DNA of 64,000 bases from Chitinophaga eiseniae (GCF_012641265.1 NZ_JABAHZ010000008.1:234798-298797); one strand, 5' to 3'; numbered from the stretch's first letter, positions 1-9,734 are shown. The notes: generated by a model not told the origin, from the sequence alone. Made by a program: numbers and translations.

Positions 1-1271
1 ATCAGTTTAAATAAAGTATCGTAATGTGCTACCTGTCCCCGTTTGCTCTGTATAAACAGGCGGCTGAAAGAGCGGAATTTACCGATAGCATTCTCCAGGT
101 CGTTCCGGCGGTTAGACACCATCATGCGGGGTTTACTCAGCACCGCGTTGGATACGGTGATCAGGTCCCGGTGGTTGTTTAACAGGATATCGCGCGACGT
201 ATGCAGCACCACATTGTTACAGGCATGCAGGGCTTCTTTATGGGCAGCCAACAGGTTGCGGGCCTGGTTAATAATGCTGCTGTTTAAATATGACAGCGAC
301 TGGAAATGGCCGGAAAACATTTGTTGGGCACGGATCAGGATCTGTTGCCGGGCGCTGATCACCGATTCCTCAAAACTGCGGTTATGGGCAATAATCAGCT
401 CCGCCGCTTTGGTAGGCGTTTTGGTGGCCGTATGCGCCATCATATCCGTTACCGTTTCATTTTTCTGGTGACCAATGCCAGTTATGACCGGGATGGGAAA
501 TTTCGCAACGGCTCTTCCGAGTATAAACGTGTCGAATAACAGGAAGTCTGTTTGTGCGCCGCCGCCACGGATAATCACCACGGCGTCATACGGTACCTGG
601 CTATTGTAAATATCAATCAGCCGTTGCTGTACCAGTTCTGCTTTTGCTTCTCCCTGCACTACCGTAAAATAATTATCGATCACAAACGTATAGCCGAAAA
701 GGTTATGATCGAGCGTATGTTTAAAGTCCTGGTAGCCGGCCGAATTACCAGAGGTTACCACCGCCAGCCGCTGTATCACCCTGGGCAATGTCAGTTGATT
801 GTTACGGGTGATATAACGATCTCCTACTTTGCGGATAAAGTCGGCGCATTCCGTGGTCAACCGCAGCAGGGTTTGCTGTTTCTGCTGCTCGAGCAGCCCT
901 ACCGTGAAATTGGTGTCTATATCCAGCAGGGTAATCTGTAAGCCGTGTACCTGGTGATAGCTGACAGATACGCGCACTAATACATGAATATCATTTTTAA
1001 ACTGTTGGCCGGTCACGAATTCAAATTCACTGATCCTGATGGCGCCATTCCCCCAGGCTACAGCAGATACTTTGGCGACAATACCGCCGGAATATTCATC
1101 TTTTTCCACCAGGTCGAAGTAGTGATAGCCTTTCTGGCGGTAAAAAGAGTGGTTGGTCACATCGGCTACCACCCACCAGGTTTGTTCAGCAAAAACCTGG
1201 TGGAGCGCTTGCTGGATTTTCCCGGTGAGCACGGACAATTTTATGGAGGCGGAGGTGGTCATGCTACGCAT
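1..1271 (-). CDS. xseA: Exodeoxyribonuclease VII large subunit, 3' end outside the window
   Basis: Catalytic large subunit of exonuclease VII, a cytoplasmic enzyme that degrades single-stranded DNA in both directions and acts in repair. Reading the minus strand from the ATG at 1271 gives about 423 codons with no stop before base 1. The N-terminal OB-fold region is followed by the family block VVIIRGGGAQTDFLLFD and then the nuclease motif ITGIGHQKNETVTDMMAH with TKTPTKAAE, the usual GIGHxxDxxxxD...TPTxAAE pattern. The predicted C-terminal coiled coil begins near the window edge. An in-frame ATG at 1262 is an alternative start. The xseB small subunit is not visible and may lie to the left. It is divergent from the ECF sigma gene at 1437. 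Plus-strand frames across it are antisense shadows. Confidence 0.93.
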   Translation of the reverse strand, partial: MRSMTTSASIKLSVLTGKIQQALHQVFAEQTWWVVADVTNHSFYRQKGYHYFDLVEKDEYSGGIVAKVSAVAWGNGAIRISEFEFVTGQQFKNDIHVLVRVSVSYHQVHGLQITLLDIDTNFTVGLLEQQKQQTLLRLTTECADFIRKVGDRYITRNNQLTLPRVIQRLAVVTSGNSAGYQDFKHTLDHNLFGYTFVIDNYFTVVQGEAKAELVQQRLIDIYNSQVPYDAVVIIRGGGAQTDFLLFDTFILGRAVAKFPIPVITGIGHQKNETVTDMMAHTATKTPTKAAELIIAHNRSFEESVISARQQILIRAQQMFSGHFQSLSYLNSSIINQARNLLAAHKEALHACNNVVLHTSRDILLNNHRDLITVSNAVLSKPRMMVSNRRNDLENAIGKFRSFSRLFIQSKRGQVAHYDTLFKL

Positions 1272-1424
1272 AAAGATAAGGAAAACGTTATTCACGTGCG
1301 GAGAATGACAGCTGTAGGAAATCCAAAAATTGTATATATTGCCGACATATATGAACAATGACTTTGACTGACAAACAACCGAAATCGTAACAAACACTTA
1401 ATAGAAGACTTATTCCGTTTTATA

Positions 1425-1432
1425 TACTTTTG
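1425..1432 (+). promoter_or_regulatory. Bacteroidota -7 promoter box TACTTTTG abutting the sigma gene
   Basis: TACTTTTG matches the Bacteroidota -7 consensus TAnnTTTG. Only four bases separate it from the ATG at 1437, which implies a leaderless or nearly leaderless mRNA. No convincing -33 TTTG was found at the usual distance upstream. Confidence 0.5.
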
Positions 1433-1436
1433 CGCC

Positions 1437-2030
1437 ATGAGAAAAGATGAGCAGATAAAATCGCTTTTTCAAAGGGTCTGCTGTGATGACAATATTCAGG
1501 CGTATAACGAATTATACATAGCGCTGTGCACCCGGCTGATTCATTTTTCTGCATCCATTGTATCCTCGTTCCATCTGGCAGAAGAAATTGTGTCGGATGT
1601 ATTTATTGCGTTGTGGCAAAAGCGCAACGACCTGCTGCACGTAGAAAACCCGGTGGTATACCTCTACGTAAGCACTAAAAATCTTTCTCTTAATACCTTA
1701 CAACAGCAGAAAAGGCACCAGCACCATGCCCTGGACCATATCAACCCCGATATGTTGTCTATCGCGCCGGAGGCGGAAAATGGGATGGTATCTGCAGAAG
1801 TATCTCAAAAGATAGAAAGGGCCATCCGCAGTCTCCCCGCCCGCTGCCAGGTGATTTTCCGTTTGATTAAACAAGACCGGCTCAGTTACCGGGAAGTGGC
1901 TACCCTGTTGAATATCTCCTCCAAAACCGTAGATGCACAGTTGACTATTGCGGTAAAAAAAATATCCCAGGCTATCCGGTTCGACTTATCGGATGAAGTA
2001 GCCCAGACTTTTCTGCGGATAGATTCTTAA
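1437..2030 (+). CDS. ECF RNA polymerase sigma-70 factor (FecI-like, SusCD-associated)
   Basis: Extracytoplasmic-function sigma factor of 197 residues, the usual length. Sigma-2 covers about residues 22-90 (AYNELYIALCTRLIHF, then EEIVSDVFIALWQKR). Sigma-4 covers about 125-180, with the helix-turn-helix LSYREVATLLNISSKTVDAQL. It is followed 105 bases later by a FecR anti-sigma gene, then by SusC and SusD genes. This is the classic arrangement in which substrate binding at the outer-membrane SusC is relayed through FecR to release the sigma factor. It therefore probably drives transcription of the 3424-9684 genes. The ATG at 1437 fits the family N-terminus and sits just after a -7 box. Confidence 0.93.
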   Translation: MRKDEQIKSLFQRVCCDDNIQAYNELYIALCTRLIHFSASIVSSFHLAEEIVSDVFIALWQKRNDLLHVENPVVYLYVSTKNLSLNTLQQQKRHQHHALDHINPDMLSIAPEAENGMVSAEVSQKIERAIRSLPARCQVIFRLIKQDRLSYREVATLLNISSKTVDAQLTIAVKKISQAIRFDLSDEVAQTFLRIDS

Positions 2031-2047
2031 ATTTTTTTCATTTTCCT

Positions 2048-2076
2048 TAGGGAGTTTTCAGGTGTTTATTGGTCCT
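2048..2076 (+). promoter_or_regulatory. Conserved sigma/anti-sigma intergenic motif, copy 1
   Basis: A T-rich tract is followed by TAGGGA (2048-2053) and, 24 bases on, GTCCT (2072-2076). The same order, with 23-base spacing, occurs between the second sigma and fecR genes (63153-63180, minus). In this copy GTCCT is also the left arm of a short hairpin with AGGAC. A promoter or an RNA element for fecR are both possible. Confidence 0.45.
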
Positions 2077-2134
2077 CTTTATAAGGACGGAAAAATTCCG
2101 TTGTTGCGGTACCTTTTACCGCCTATCTGGAACT

Positions 2135-3202
2135 ATGGATCAGGAAAGACTTTATGCGTTGCTGGCCCGCGAAATGGCCGGCGAACTGACAGCTGAAGAA
2201 GCCAGCACTTTGCAGCAATTATTGCAACAATATCCTGATGCCAGTTATATACGGGAAGTATTTGCCCAAAACTGGGTGCCAACAGGTAAGCAATATGGGC
2301 CTTCCCAGGTACAGCAATTACTGGAAAAGCATCAGCTGCGCCTGCAGGCAGCCACCCTGCCGGAAGAAACGCCCGCAGCGGACATCGCTCCACAGCGCAA
2401 GGTATGGAAGCTATATACCGCTATAGCCGCCAGCTTGCTGGTATTGGTATCCATGGGCGCCTGGTTCCTGCGCCAACGGCCCGTCCAAAAGCCTGCCCCG
2501 CTGGCACAACTGGTCACTGCGAAACGTATGCGTTCACAAATATTATTACCCGACGGTTCCCGGGTATGGTTGAATGCCGGCAGTAAACTCGACTACCCGG
2601 AACAATTTGCACCACATAGCCCCCGGGAAGTACACCTGGAGGGAGAAGCCTTCTTTGTAGTAGCCGCCGACGCGGAACGTCCTTTCCGCGTACACACCAA
2701 AGCATTTCATGTGCATGTATTGGGCACTTCTTTCAATGTAAGGGCCTATCCGATGGAAGACAGCGCAGTAGCTTCCCTGGTACAGGGCGCCGTGGAAGTA
2801 GTATTAAATAATGATAGTAAACAGGTGGTGGCATTACGCCCCAATGAAAAACTGACCGTACCGGTTCATCCGGTTACGGCCGCAGCCACCAATGCAGCTC
2901 CCATGCCCGCGATGGCAGCCCTGCAAAAAAGTAAATTAACATTAGTACAGGATAGTATTATCCCGGAAACCGCCTGGGTGCAAAACAAGCTGGCCTTCAA
3001 ACACCTGGAGCTGGAAAAAGTAGTTGTCATGCTGGAACAATGGTACGGTGTAGAAATAGACTTCCGCAACAATAACAAACGAAAATTATACTTCACCGGC
3101 GTATTCGAAACAGAAAGCCTGGAACAGGTACTGAACGCTCTGGAAAACACTTTATCCTTTAGCTGGGAAAAAGACAACACGGGGAAAATATGGATCAGGT
3201 AA
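2135..3202 (+). CDS. FecR-family anti-sigma factor
   Basis: Inner-membrane anti-sigma factor of 355 residues that binds the ECF sigma encoded just upstream and relays a signal from the STN domain of SusC. About 90 cytoplasmic residues come first, then one membrane segment (about 92-112, AIAASLLVLVSMGAWF). A periplasmic FecR domain follows (RSQILLPDGSRVWLNAGSKL, EGEAFFVVA, FHVHVLGTSFNVRAYP), then a C-terminal DUF4974-type domain (LAFKHLELEKVVVMLEQWYG). The frame stays open upstream to a TTG at 2069, but the ATG at 2135 gives the standard N-terminus MDQERLYALLAREMAGELT and is preferred. Confidence 0.93.
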   Translation: MDQERLYALLAREMAGELTAEEASTLQQLLQQYPDASYIREVFAQNWVPTGKQYGPSQVQQLLEKHQLRLQAATLPEETPAADIAPQRKVWKLYTAIAASLLVLVSMGAWFLRQRPVQKPAPLAQLVTAKRMRSQILLPDGSRVWLNAGSKLDYPEQFAPHSPREVHLEGEAFFVVAADAERPFRVHTKAFHVHVLGTSFNVRAYPMEDSAVASLVQGAVEVVLNNDSKQVVALRPNEKLTVPVHPVTAAATNAAPMPAMAALQKSKLTLVQDSIIPETAWVQNKLAFKHLELEKVVVMLEQWYGVEIDFRNNNKRKLYFTGVFETESLEQVLNALENTLSFSWEKDNTGKIWIR

Positions 3203-3423
3203 CAGCTGGTCCTTTTTGAAAAAATAACACGAAATATTCTATTCACTTGAAAAAACAGACAACCTGAACAGACAGTAATTTCAAAATTTTAAAGCAAACA
3301 ATGTTTAGCATGTAGCCGAAAAAAAACGGGAAATGTTCGCACCATTCCCCGCGTAATATCGGTTAACAGCATTGTATTGGGTAAACATTCCGTCAACAAT
3401 TTATTAACCAACAAAACAAATGT

Positions 3424-6400
3424 ATGAAAAAAAGTACAGTGGACAAGTGGCTTCCGCCTGGCCGGAAGTTGTATAAACTGTTAATTTTTATGAAGCTTTC
3501 TATGCTGCTGATGACCGTTGCCTGTTTACACGTAAGCGCATCGGTACATTCACAATCTACTATTACAGTGAAACTTACGCAGGTGCAGCTGGAGAAGGCG
3601 CTCGCCCTGTTGGAAAAAAACAGCCATTACCGGTTTGTTTACAACGACGACAATCTCCCGGCAAACCATAAAATATCGTTAGACGCCAAAGACTGGAGTA
3701 TTGATTCGGTATTGGATAAAATATTGGATAATACCTCCCTGCGCTTCCGTAAAATGTCTGACAAGCTGATTGTCATCGCTCCTGCCGGTGTAGTCAGCAA
3801 AGACATCCTGGTAAAAGGACGGGTGGTAAATCCCGCAGGGGAAGTCCTCCCGGGAGTAAGCGTGCGGCTGAAAAATACCAGCATCGGCACCGTTACCAAC
3901 GACAAAGGAGGCTTTGAATTAAAAGTACCCGAAAACGCCATCCTGCAATTAACCTATGTTGGTTTCGATCAACAGGAAGTATCGCTGAATGGACGTGAAA
4001 CCCTGACCATCACCCTGGAGCCTTCTAAAAACTCTATGGAAGAAGTGATCGTAGTGGGTTATGGTACGCAGAAAAAACTGAACGTAACCGGTGCGATCGA
4101 CCAGGTAGCCGGTAAACAGCTGGCAGCACGCCCCATTGCCAACGTGATGCAGGGCCTGCAGGGTCTCAGCCCCGGGCTGAATATCAGCTATGCCGGCGGT
4201 AAGCCAGGCCAGGTACCCAATATCAATATCCGTGGTGTAGCCACTATTGCCGGTAGCGGTACTGTACAACCCCTGATCATTATTGATGGTATTACCGGTA
4301 CAGTAGACGATATGATGCGGTTGAACCCTTCTGATATCGCTTCTATTTCCATCCTGCGCGACGCGGCATCTGCTGCTATCTACGGCGCCAGGGCCTCTTT
4401 CGGAGTAATCCTGATCACCACCAAACAAGGCACCATGGGTGGTAAGCAAACGGTGAGCTACAGCAATTACTTCGCCATGTCCCGCCGCACGGTATTGCCA
4501 GATCCAATCACGGATCCTTATATCTACTCCCGTGTGCTGGAAACTTCTACCGATAATACTCCCTGGGACTATGTCAACTACTCCGATGAGTATTATAAAT
4601 GGGCCAAAGAAAGATCCGAAAATCCTTCCCTCCCCGATACCCGGATTGACCCCAGCGACCCTACCAAGTGGGCGTATATGGGTAGCAACAACTGGAACGA
4701 TTACTTCTTCAGTAAAAGTAATTTCTCCCAATACCACAGCATTTCCCTTAGCGGTAGCGCAGAAACAGCAAAGAAAACACCGATCAGCTACCTGCTCTCT
4801 GCCGATTATACCAAGGAAAACGGTTTGAATAAACTGGCCAAAGATGACTGGGGGCGTTCCGGTATGCGCGCAAAAATCAACCTGAAGCCCATCAGCTGGT
4901 TGCAGGTCGACAATAACCTGAGCGTGTACCAGACCAAAACAGATGCGCCTACTTTCAATATCACCGATGTATACTACCTGCAGCCTACACAGGTGGCCGT
5001 AAATCCCGATGGCACCTGGGCTAACACAGCGGCAGGACGCCTCTCCGCCCAGCTGGTAGACGGCGGCCGCAATACCGCCACCCGCTTCGGTTTCCAGGAT
5101 GTGATCAGGGGAGTAGCCTCCTTCCTGAACAACGACCTGCAAATTACCGGCGACGCCAGCTTCAAAAGGGAGTTATGGAAATATCATACCGACCAAAACC
5201 AGTATAAAATCGGGTATGGTCCTAATGACGTACGCCAGGAAGGCGGTAACACCAGCGTAACGGAAAACAATACAGCTATTAAGCATGATGTATTTGACCT
5301 GTATGCCAACTATCACAAAACCATTGCAAGAAATCACAGCGTTACCCTGCTGGCAGGATATAACCAGGAAAGCTTTGAGCAACAGGATGTGAATGCCAAC
5401 AAGAAAAACATCATTTCTCCTTCCCTGCCCTATCTGTCACTGACCAGCGGCGATCCATCCGTAAGCGGCTACTACGGTTCTTATGCCATCAGGAGTCTCT
5501 TTGGAAGGATTAACTATACCTTTAAAGATCGTTATATCATAGAGGGAAATGGTCGCTATGATGGCTCTTCCCGCTTCCCTTCCAGCAACCGCTGGGGGCT
5601 GTTCCCTTCTGTTTCTGCCGCCTGGATAGCCAGCGAAGAAAGCTTCATCAAAGCAATTCCTGTTATCTCTGTACTTAAGTTCAGGGGATCCTATGGTAGC
5701 CTGGGCAACCAGAACGTTGGCTACTATGGATACCTGCAATCGCTCGCTACCCAAAACTCCGGTTACCTGATCGATGGTGCTACCAAGCAAACCGTAATCA
5801 GTGGTGCGCCTTTACTGAAAGTAGACCCGAACAACTATACCTGGGAAAAAGTAACCACGACCAACGTAGGTACTGATATCGGTTTCTTCCAGGGCAAGTT
5901 CCTCGCTTCCTTCGACTATTTTGTACGTAATACCACCGGTATGCTGGCGCGCGGACAAGAACTGCCAGGCGTATTAGGTACCAGCGCTCCCCTGCAAAAT
6001 GTAGCCGACCTGTCGACCCGCGGATGGGAACTCACCGCCGGTTACCGCAGCGATTTTAATGTGGGCAACAAGCCTTTCAACGTAGGATTGAAAGTGACTT
6101 TATCTGACGATAAAACAAAGATTACCCGTTTCAAAAATGACCAGAAATTATTTGGTAACAAATACTGGGAAGGACAAAACTTTGGCGAAATATGGGGACT
6201 CACCAATGATGGTTATTTCAAAAGCAAAGACGATGTAAAATCACTCGACGAATCTGCCATCGTTCCCTGGGGTGCACTGGAAATAGTAGAAGGATGGCCT
6301 AAATACAAAGACCTGGATGGTAATGGCAAAATTGAACAAGGCCTTTCCGCTAAAGATCCCAAAGACCTGAAAGTGATCGGCAATACCAGTCCCCGTTACC

Positions 6401-6954
6401 GCTATGGTATCAACCTCGACATGAACTGGAACGGTATCGACCTGTCTATATTCATGCAAGGCATTGCCAAAATGGATTACTATCCGCATCACTACCTGTT
6501 CTGGGGACCACTTCAACAGCCCTATGCCAACATCTACCCATGGAATCTCGACTACTACCGCGCTACAGCCGATAATGAAGCTACCCGCGCCAAACATAGC
6601 GAATCCTATATCAAGGCAGGACTGGCTGATGCCAATACCAATTCTTACTACCCGGTATTACAATCCTGGCTGGCTGATGCCAACAACAAAAAAGGATTGG
6701 ATATCCCGCAGTCCAAATACTTGCTGAGCGCGGCTTATATGCGTATCAAGAATGTGACGCTGGGATACACCTTACCGGCTGCTCTCACCAAACGTTACCA
6801 TATTAACCGTTTGCGCATATACGTAACCGGGGAAAATATCTTCGAGTTTTCTCCCATCAAGAAATACGTAGACCCGGAATCTATTATCGACGGCTATGGA
6901 TGGGCCTATCCTTACCAGCGCAAATATGCAGTAGGATTAAACCTTGACTTATAA
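3424..6954 (+). CDS. SusC/RagA-family TonB-dependent outer-membrane transporter with STN domain
   Basis: Outer-membrane beta-barrel that imports oligomeric nutrients captured by the SusD-like lipoprotein, powered by TonB. The 1176 residues comprise a signal peptide to about residue 44, an STN (secretin/TonB short N-terminal) domain at about 47-118, and a carboxypeptidase-D regulatory-like domain at about 127-200 (VKGRVVNPAGEVLPGVSV). A TonB-box-like EEVIVVGYGTQ at 206-216 is followed by the plug (INIRGVATIAGSG, SISILRDAASAAIYG) and the barrel. The STN domain indicates transenvelope signalling to the FecR/sigma pair upstream. The substrate cannot be read from sequence; the downstream phosphoesterase hints at a phosphorylated compound. 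Confidence 0.95.
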   Translation: MKKSTVDKWLPPGRKLYKLLIFMKLSMLLMTVACLHVSASVHSQSTITVKLTQVQLEKALALLEKNSHYRFVYNDDNLPANHKISLDAKDWSIDSVLDKILDNTSLRFRKMSDKLIVIAPAGVVSKDILVKGRVVNPAGEVLPGVSVRLKNTSIGTVTNDKGGFELKVPENAILQLTYVGFDQQEVSLNGRETLTITLEPSKNSMEEVIVVGYGTQKKLNVTGAIDQVAGKQLAARPIANVMQGLQGLSPGLNISYAGGKPGQVPNINIRGVATIAGSGTVQPLIIIDGITGTVDDMMRLNPSDIASISILRDAASAAIYGARASFGVILITTKQGTMGGKQTVSYSNYFAMSRRTVLPDPITDPYIYSRVLETSTDNTPWDYVNYSDEYYKWAKERSENPSLPDTRIDPSDPTKWAYMGSNNWNDYFFSKSNFSQYHSISLSGSAETAKKTPISYLLSADYTKENGLNKLAKDDWGRSGMRAKINLKPISWLQVDNNLSVYQTKTDAPTFNITDVYYLQPTQVAVNPDGTWANTAAGRLSAQLVDGGRNTATRFGFQDVIRGVASFLNNDLQITGDASFKRELWKYHTDQNQYKIGYGPNDVRQEGGNTSVTENNTAIKHDVFDLYANYHKTIARNHSVTLLAGYNQESFEQQDVNANKKNIISPSLPYLSLTSGDPSVSGYYGSYAIRSLFGRINYTFKDRYIIEGNGRYDGSSRFPSSNRWGLFPSVSAAWIASEESFIKAIPVISVLKFRGSYGSLGNQNVGYYGYLQSLATQNSGYLIDGATKQTVISGAPLLKVDPNNYTWEKVTTTNVGTDIGFFQGKFLASFDYFVRNTTGMLARGQELPGVLGTSAPLQNVADLSTRGWELTAGYRSDFNVGNKPFNVGLKVTLSDDKTKITRFKNDQKLFGNKYWEGQNFGEIWGLTNDGYFKSKDDVKSLDESAIVPWGALEIVEGWPKYKDLDGNGKIEQGLSAKDPKDLKVIGNTSPRYRYGINLDMNWNGIDLSIFMQGIAKMDYYPHHYLFWGPLQQPYANIYPWNLDYYRATADNEATRAKHSESYIKAGLADANTNSYYPVLQSWLADANNKKGLDIPQSKYLLSAAYMRIKNVTLGYTLPAALTKRYHINRLRIYVTGENIFEFSPIKKYVDPESIIDGYGWAYPYQRKYAVGLNLDL

Positions 6955-6979
6955 TTCCGGACATTTTAAACATTGCGAC

Positions 6980-8779
6980 ATGAAAAAAATTACTCCATAT
7001 ATCATTGCCGGTCTATTGCTCACCGGGGCTTCCTGTAAAAAGGATTTCCTGGACCGATATCCACAGGATGCTATTTCACCGGAACTATTTTTTAAATCAG
7101 AGACTGACCTTTCCCTGTATGTAAACGGGCTGCTGTCCCTCGCCGGTACTTATCAGTACCTAAGCGACCAGAGTACCGACAACACCTCCACCACCGCCGC
7201 TATTGAAATAAAAAATATGATGGTGGGCAATCCCAGTTCACAAACAATTACCGGTGGATGGGATTGGGGACGTTTACGCGATATCAATTATTTTCTCGAC
7301 AACTACAACAAAGCCGCCGTTGTTCAGGAAGTAAAAGATCATTATGCCGGTATGGCCAGGTATTACCGCGCGCAATTTTATTTCGATAAAATTGGCCGCT
7401 ATTCAGATGTGCCCTGGTATGGTAAGGCCTTGCTGCCGGATGATCCATCCTTGTTCAAAGCACGCGATCCCCGCGCCCAGGTAGTAGACAGCGTGATGGC
7501 CGATCTGTCATTTGCGGCCAACCATGTACGGGAGAAAGTACCTACTGGTACACCCAATGTGTGGGCAGCAAAAATGTTGTTTGCCAGGTTTGCGCTTTAC
7601 GAAGGTACCTATCGTAAATACCATCCGGAGCTCAACCTGCAGGCCACTGCCGGCCGCTTCCTCGACAGCGCCCTGGCACAGGTGAAAGATATCATGGCCT
7701 CCGGCAAATTCCAGGTATATAATACCGGCGCTCCCAACAGCGATTATGCAGCGTTGTTTTCCAGCCAGGACTTTGGCAAAATTTCCGAAGTAATCTTAGG
7801 GAATCCTTACGACCTGTTGAAAGGTACCGGTAGCAGCAGTAACAATGGTACCGTGTTTGGCGACTACGAACAAGCGCCTTCCCGCGACCTCATACAAACC
7901 TACCTGATGAAAGATGGTAGCCGCTTTACCGACGCCGCCGGGTACGACAAACTCCAATATACCCAGGAATTCAAAAATAGGGATCCCCGTATGGCGCAAA
8001 CACTCGCCTGGCCTGGCTTTATACGTGCCGGCGAAACCCGTCCCTACATTCAGCGCTTAAATAAAAACTTTACCGGCTACCACCAGCTGAAAGGCTATTT
8101 CAATACCACCGACGCCAACATTGCCGGTAGTATGGATTTCCCCGTATACCGTTATGCTGAAACACTGCTGATTTATGCAGAAGCCAAAGCAGAAAACGGA
8201 ACGCTCACACAAACCGACCTGGACCAGTCTGTAAACCTGCTGCGTGCCCGTGCTGGTATGCCGCCAATGAACCTGGCTGCCAGCAATGCCACACCAGACC
8301 TGTTGCTCGCTGCGAAGTATCCCGACGTAACCGGTGGCATGAAAGGTGTGATCCTGGAAATCCGCCGCGAAAGAAGGGTGGAATTTGCCCTGGAAGGTTA
8401 CCGCTACGATGACCTCATGAGATGGCATGCCGGCAAACTGCTGGAAAAAATACCGGAAGGCATGTATTTCCCCGGCCTGGGCAAATACGACATGACCGGC
8501 GATGGTATTGAAGACATTATCCTGATCGACAAAACCCAGGATATTCCGGCTGAAGACAAAAAAGAGAAAAACTCCTTGGGACAAACACTGATTTATTATA
8601 AAGCAGGTAGTATAGGAGATGAAGTAACGGTATACCTGAAAAATGGTGCAGCCGGCGGCAACATTGTAACGGAAGTAAAAACACGCACCTTTACAGAACC
8701 TAAGTTCTACTACCGTCCTATTCCCTATACCCAGGTAGCATTGAATCCAAACCTGAAGCAAATTTTTGGCTGGGAATAA
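6980..8779 (+). CDS. SusD/RagB-family nutrient-binding lipoprotein
   Basis: Surface lipoprotein of 599 residues that forms the lid and binding partner of the adjacent SusC. A short signal peptide ends in the lipobox LLTGASC with Cys19, followed by KKDFLDRYPQDAISPELFF, the typical SusD opening. The TPR-like helices (YYRAQFYFDKIGRYSDVPWYG) and the C-terminal EIRRERRVEFALEGYRYDDLMRW are family hallmarks. The frame runs upstream to a TTG overlapping the SusC end, but the ATG at 6980 gives the lipoprotein signal. It is 25 bases behind SusC and eight bases ahead of the phosphoesterase gene, so the three are probably cotranscribed. Confidence 0.94.
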   Translation: MKKITPYIIAGLLLTGASCKKDFLDRYPQDAISPELFFKSETDLSLYVNGLLSLAGTYQYLSDQSTDNTSTTAAIEIKNMMVGNPSSQTITGGWDWGRLRDINYFLDNYNKAAVVQEVKDHYAGMARYYRAQFYFDKIGRYSDVPWYGKALLPDDPSLFKARDPRAQVVDSVMADLSFAANHVREKVPTGTPNVWAAKMLFARFALYEGTYRKYHPELNLQATAGRFLDSALAQVKDIMASGKFQVYNTGAPNSDYAALFSSQDFGKISEVILGNPYDLLKGTGSSSNNGTVFGDYEQAPSRDLIQTYLMKDGSRFTDAAGYDKLQYTQEFKNRDPRMAQTLAWPGFIRAGETRPYIQRLNKNFTGYHQLKGYFNTTDANIAGSMDFPVYRYAETLLIYAEAKAENGTLTQTDLDQSVNLLRARAGMPPMNLAASNATPDLLLAAKYPDVTGGMKGVILEIRRERRVEFALEGYRYDDLMRWHAGKLLEKIPEGMYFPGLGKYDMTGDGIEDIILIDKTQDIPAEDKKEKNSLGQTLIYYKAGSIGDEVTVYLKNGAAGGNIVTEVKTRTFTEPKFYYRPIPYTQVALNPNLKQIFGWE

Positions 8780-8787
8780 ACCATCGT

Positions 8788-9684
8788 ATGAATAGAAGAG
8801 ATATATTAAAACATTCAGGCTTACTTGCAGCCGGTACCCTCCTGGGACCGGCTGCCGTTAAAGCCGCCGGCAACAGCAAACGCAGCCCGGTGCTGACCGT
8901 GGCGCATATCACGGATGTGCATATTCGCGAAGACCTCGATGCGCCAGCGCGATTCAAAAAATGCCTGGAAGAAATCAAAAAGAAAAAGATCGATTTCTTT
9001 CTCAATGGCGGCGATTCTATCTTTGATGCCTCGTATGACAACGTGGTGCGCGACCGCGTAACACAACTCTGGAGCCTCTGGGATGACTGTATCAGCAGCC
9101 TCAAATCCTACGAGGTACATAGCTGCCTGGGCAACCACGATATGTGGTGGAAAGCGCCTTCTAAAGACGATAGCATGTATGGGAAAGACTATGTTGTAAA
9201 GCGCCTGAAAATACCGCACCGCTACTATAGCTTCACCCGCCAAGGCTGGCACTTCATTATCCTGGACGGTAACAACGACAAAACCTCCCTGGATGAAGAA
9301 CAATACCAGTGGCTGGAAAAGGATCTGCAGGCATTACCGGCCGGTACTCCTACCCTGGTGATGTCGCATTATCCTATCCTGGGTGTTACTCCCATGCTGG
9401 TAGGCGGCGGCCACGGCGATCATCAGCGGTTAAAGTCCCTGTTTTTCCAACACCGCGACAAAGTAAAAGTATGTCTTAGCGGCCATAACCACCTGGCCGA
9501 CAACGCGGTTTACAATGGTATCCGTTACTGCTGCAATGGCGCTATGAGCGGCTTCTGGTGGGGCAAAGGCGATAAGGAATCTGCCGGTGAAGGGTATTAC
9601 CTGGAAACACCTCCCGGTTATGCTATCCTCCGCTTATACGCAGATGGCAGTGTAGAAAATGACTACATTCCGCATCACTGGTAA
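8788..9684 (+). CDS. Secreted calcineurin-like metallophosphoesterase
   Basis: Two-metal phosphoesterase of 298 residues. All five family motifs are present: ITDVHI (Asp43, His45), NGGDSIFD (Asp76), LGNHDMWW (Asn116, His117), VMSHYPI (His194) and LSGHNH (His233, His235). The N-terminus MNRRDILKHSGLLAAGTLLG carries a twin-arginine-like pair and a hydrophobic stretch, so export through Tat is likely. It follows the SusD gene by eight bases and precedes a strong terminator, making it the last gene of the first SusCD operon. The hydrolysed substrate is unknown; phosphodiesters or phosphomonoesters released at the cell surface are plausible. Confidence 0.9.
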   Translation: MNRRDILKHSGLLAAGTLLGPAAVKAAGNSKRSPVLTVAHITDVHIREDLDAPARFKKCLEEIKKKKIDFFLNGGDSIFDASYDNVVRDRVTQLWSLWDDCISSLKSYEVHSCLGNHDMWWKAPSKDDSMYGKDYVVKRLKIPHRYYSFTRQGWHFIILDGNNDKTSLDEEQYQWLEKDLQALPAGTPTLVMSHYPILGVTPMLVGGGHGDHQRLKSLFFQHRDKVKVCLSGHNHLADNAVYNGIRYCCNGAMSGFWWGKGDKESAGEGYYLETPPGYAILRLYADGSVENDYIPHHW

Positions 9685-9709
9685 CGGCGATGATGATATT
9701 TTGTATTCA

Positions 9710-9734
9710 GGGGCGCACGAAGCGCCCCTTTTTT
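9710..9734 (+). terminator. Rho-independent terminator of the first SusCD operon
   Basis: Seven-base stem GGGGCGC / GCGCCCC around a five-base loop (9710-9728), followed by six T residues. It lies 26 bases after the phosphoesterase stop. Confidence 0.85.

Noticed and set aside
43..1361. Several plus-strand frames of 77-142 codons at the left edge
   Set aside because: They are antisense to an uninterrupted xseA reading on the minus strand with full family motifs.
3949..5142. Long minus-strand frame of 397 codons
   Set aside because: Antisense to the first SusC gene; no domain features, and SusC is complete and intact there.
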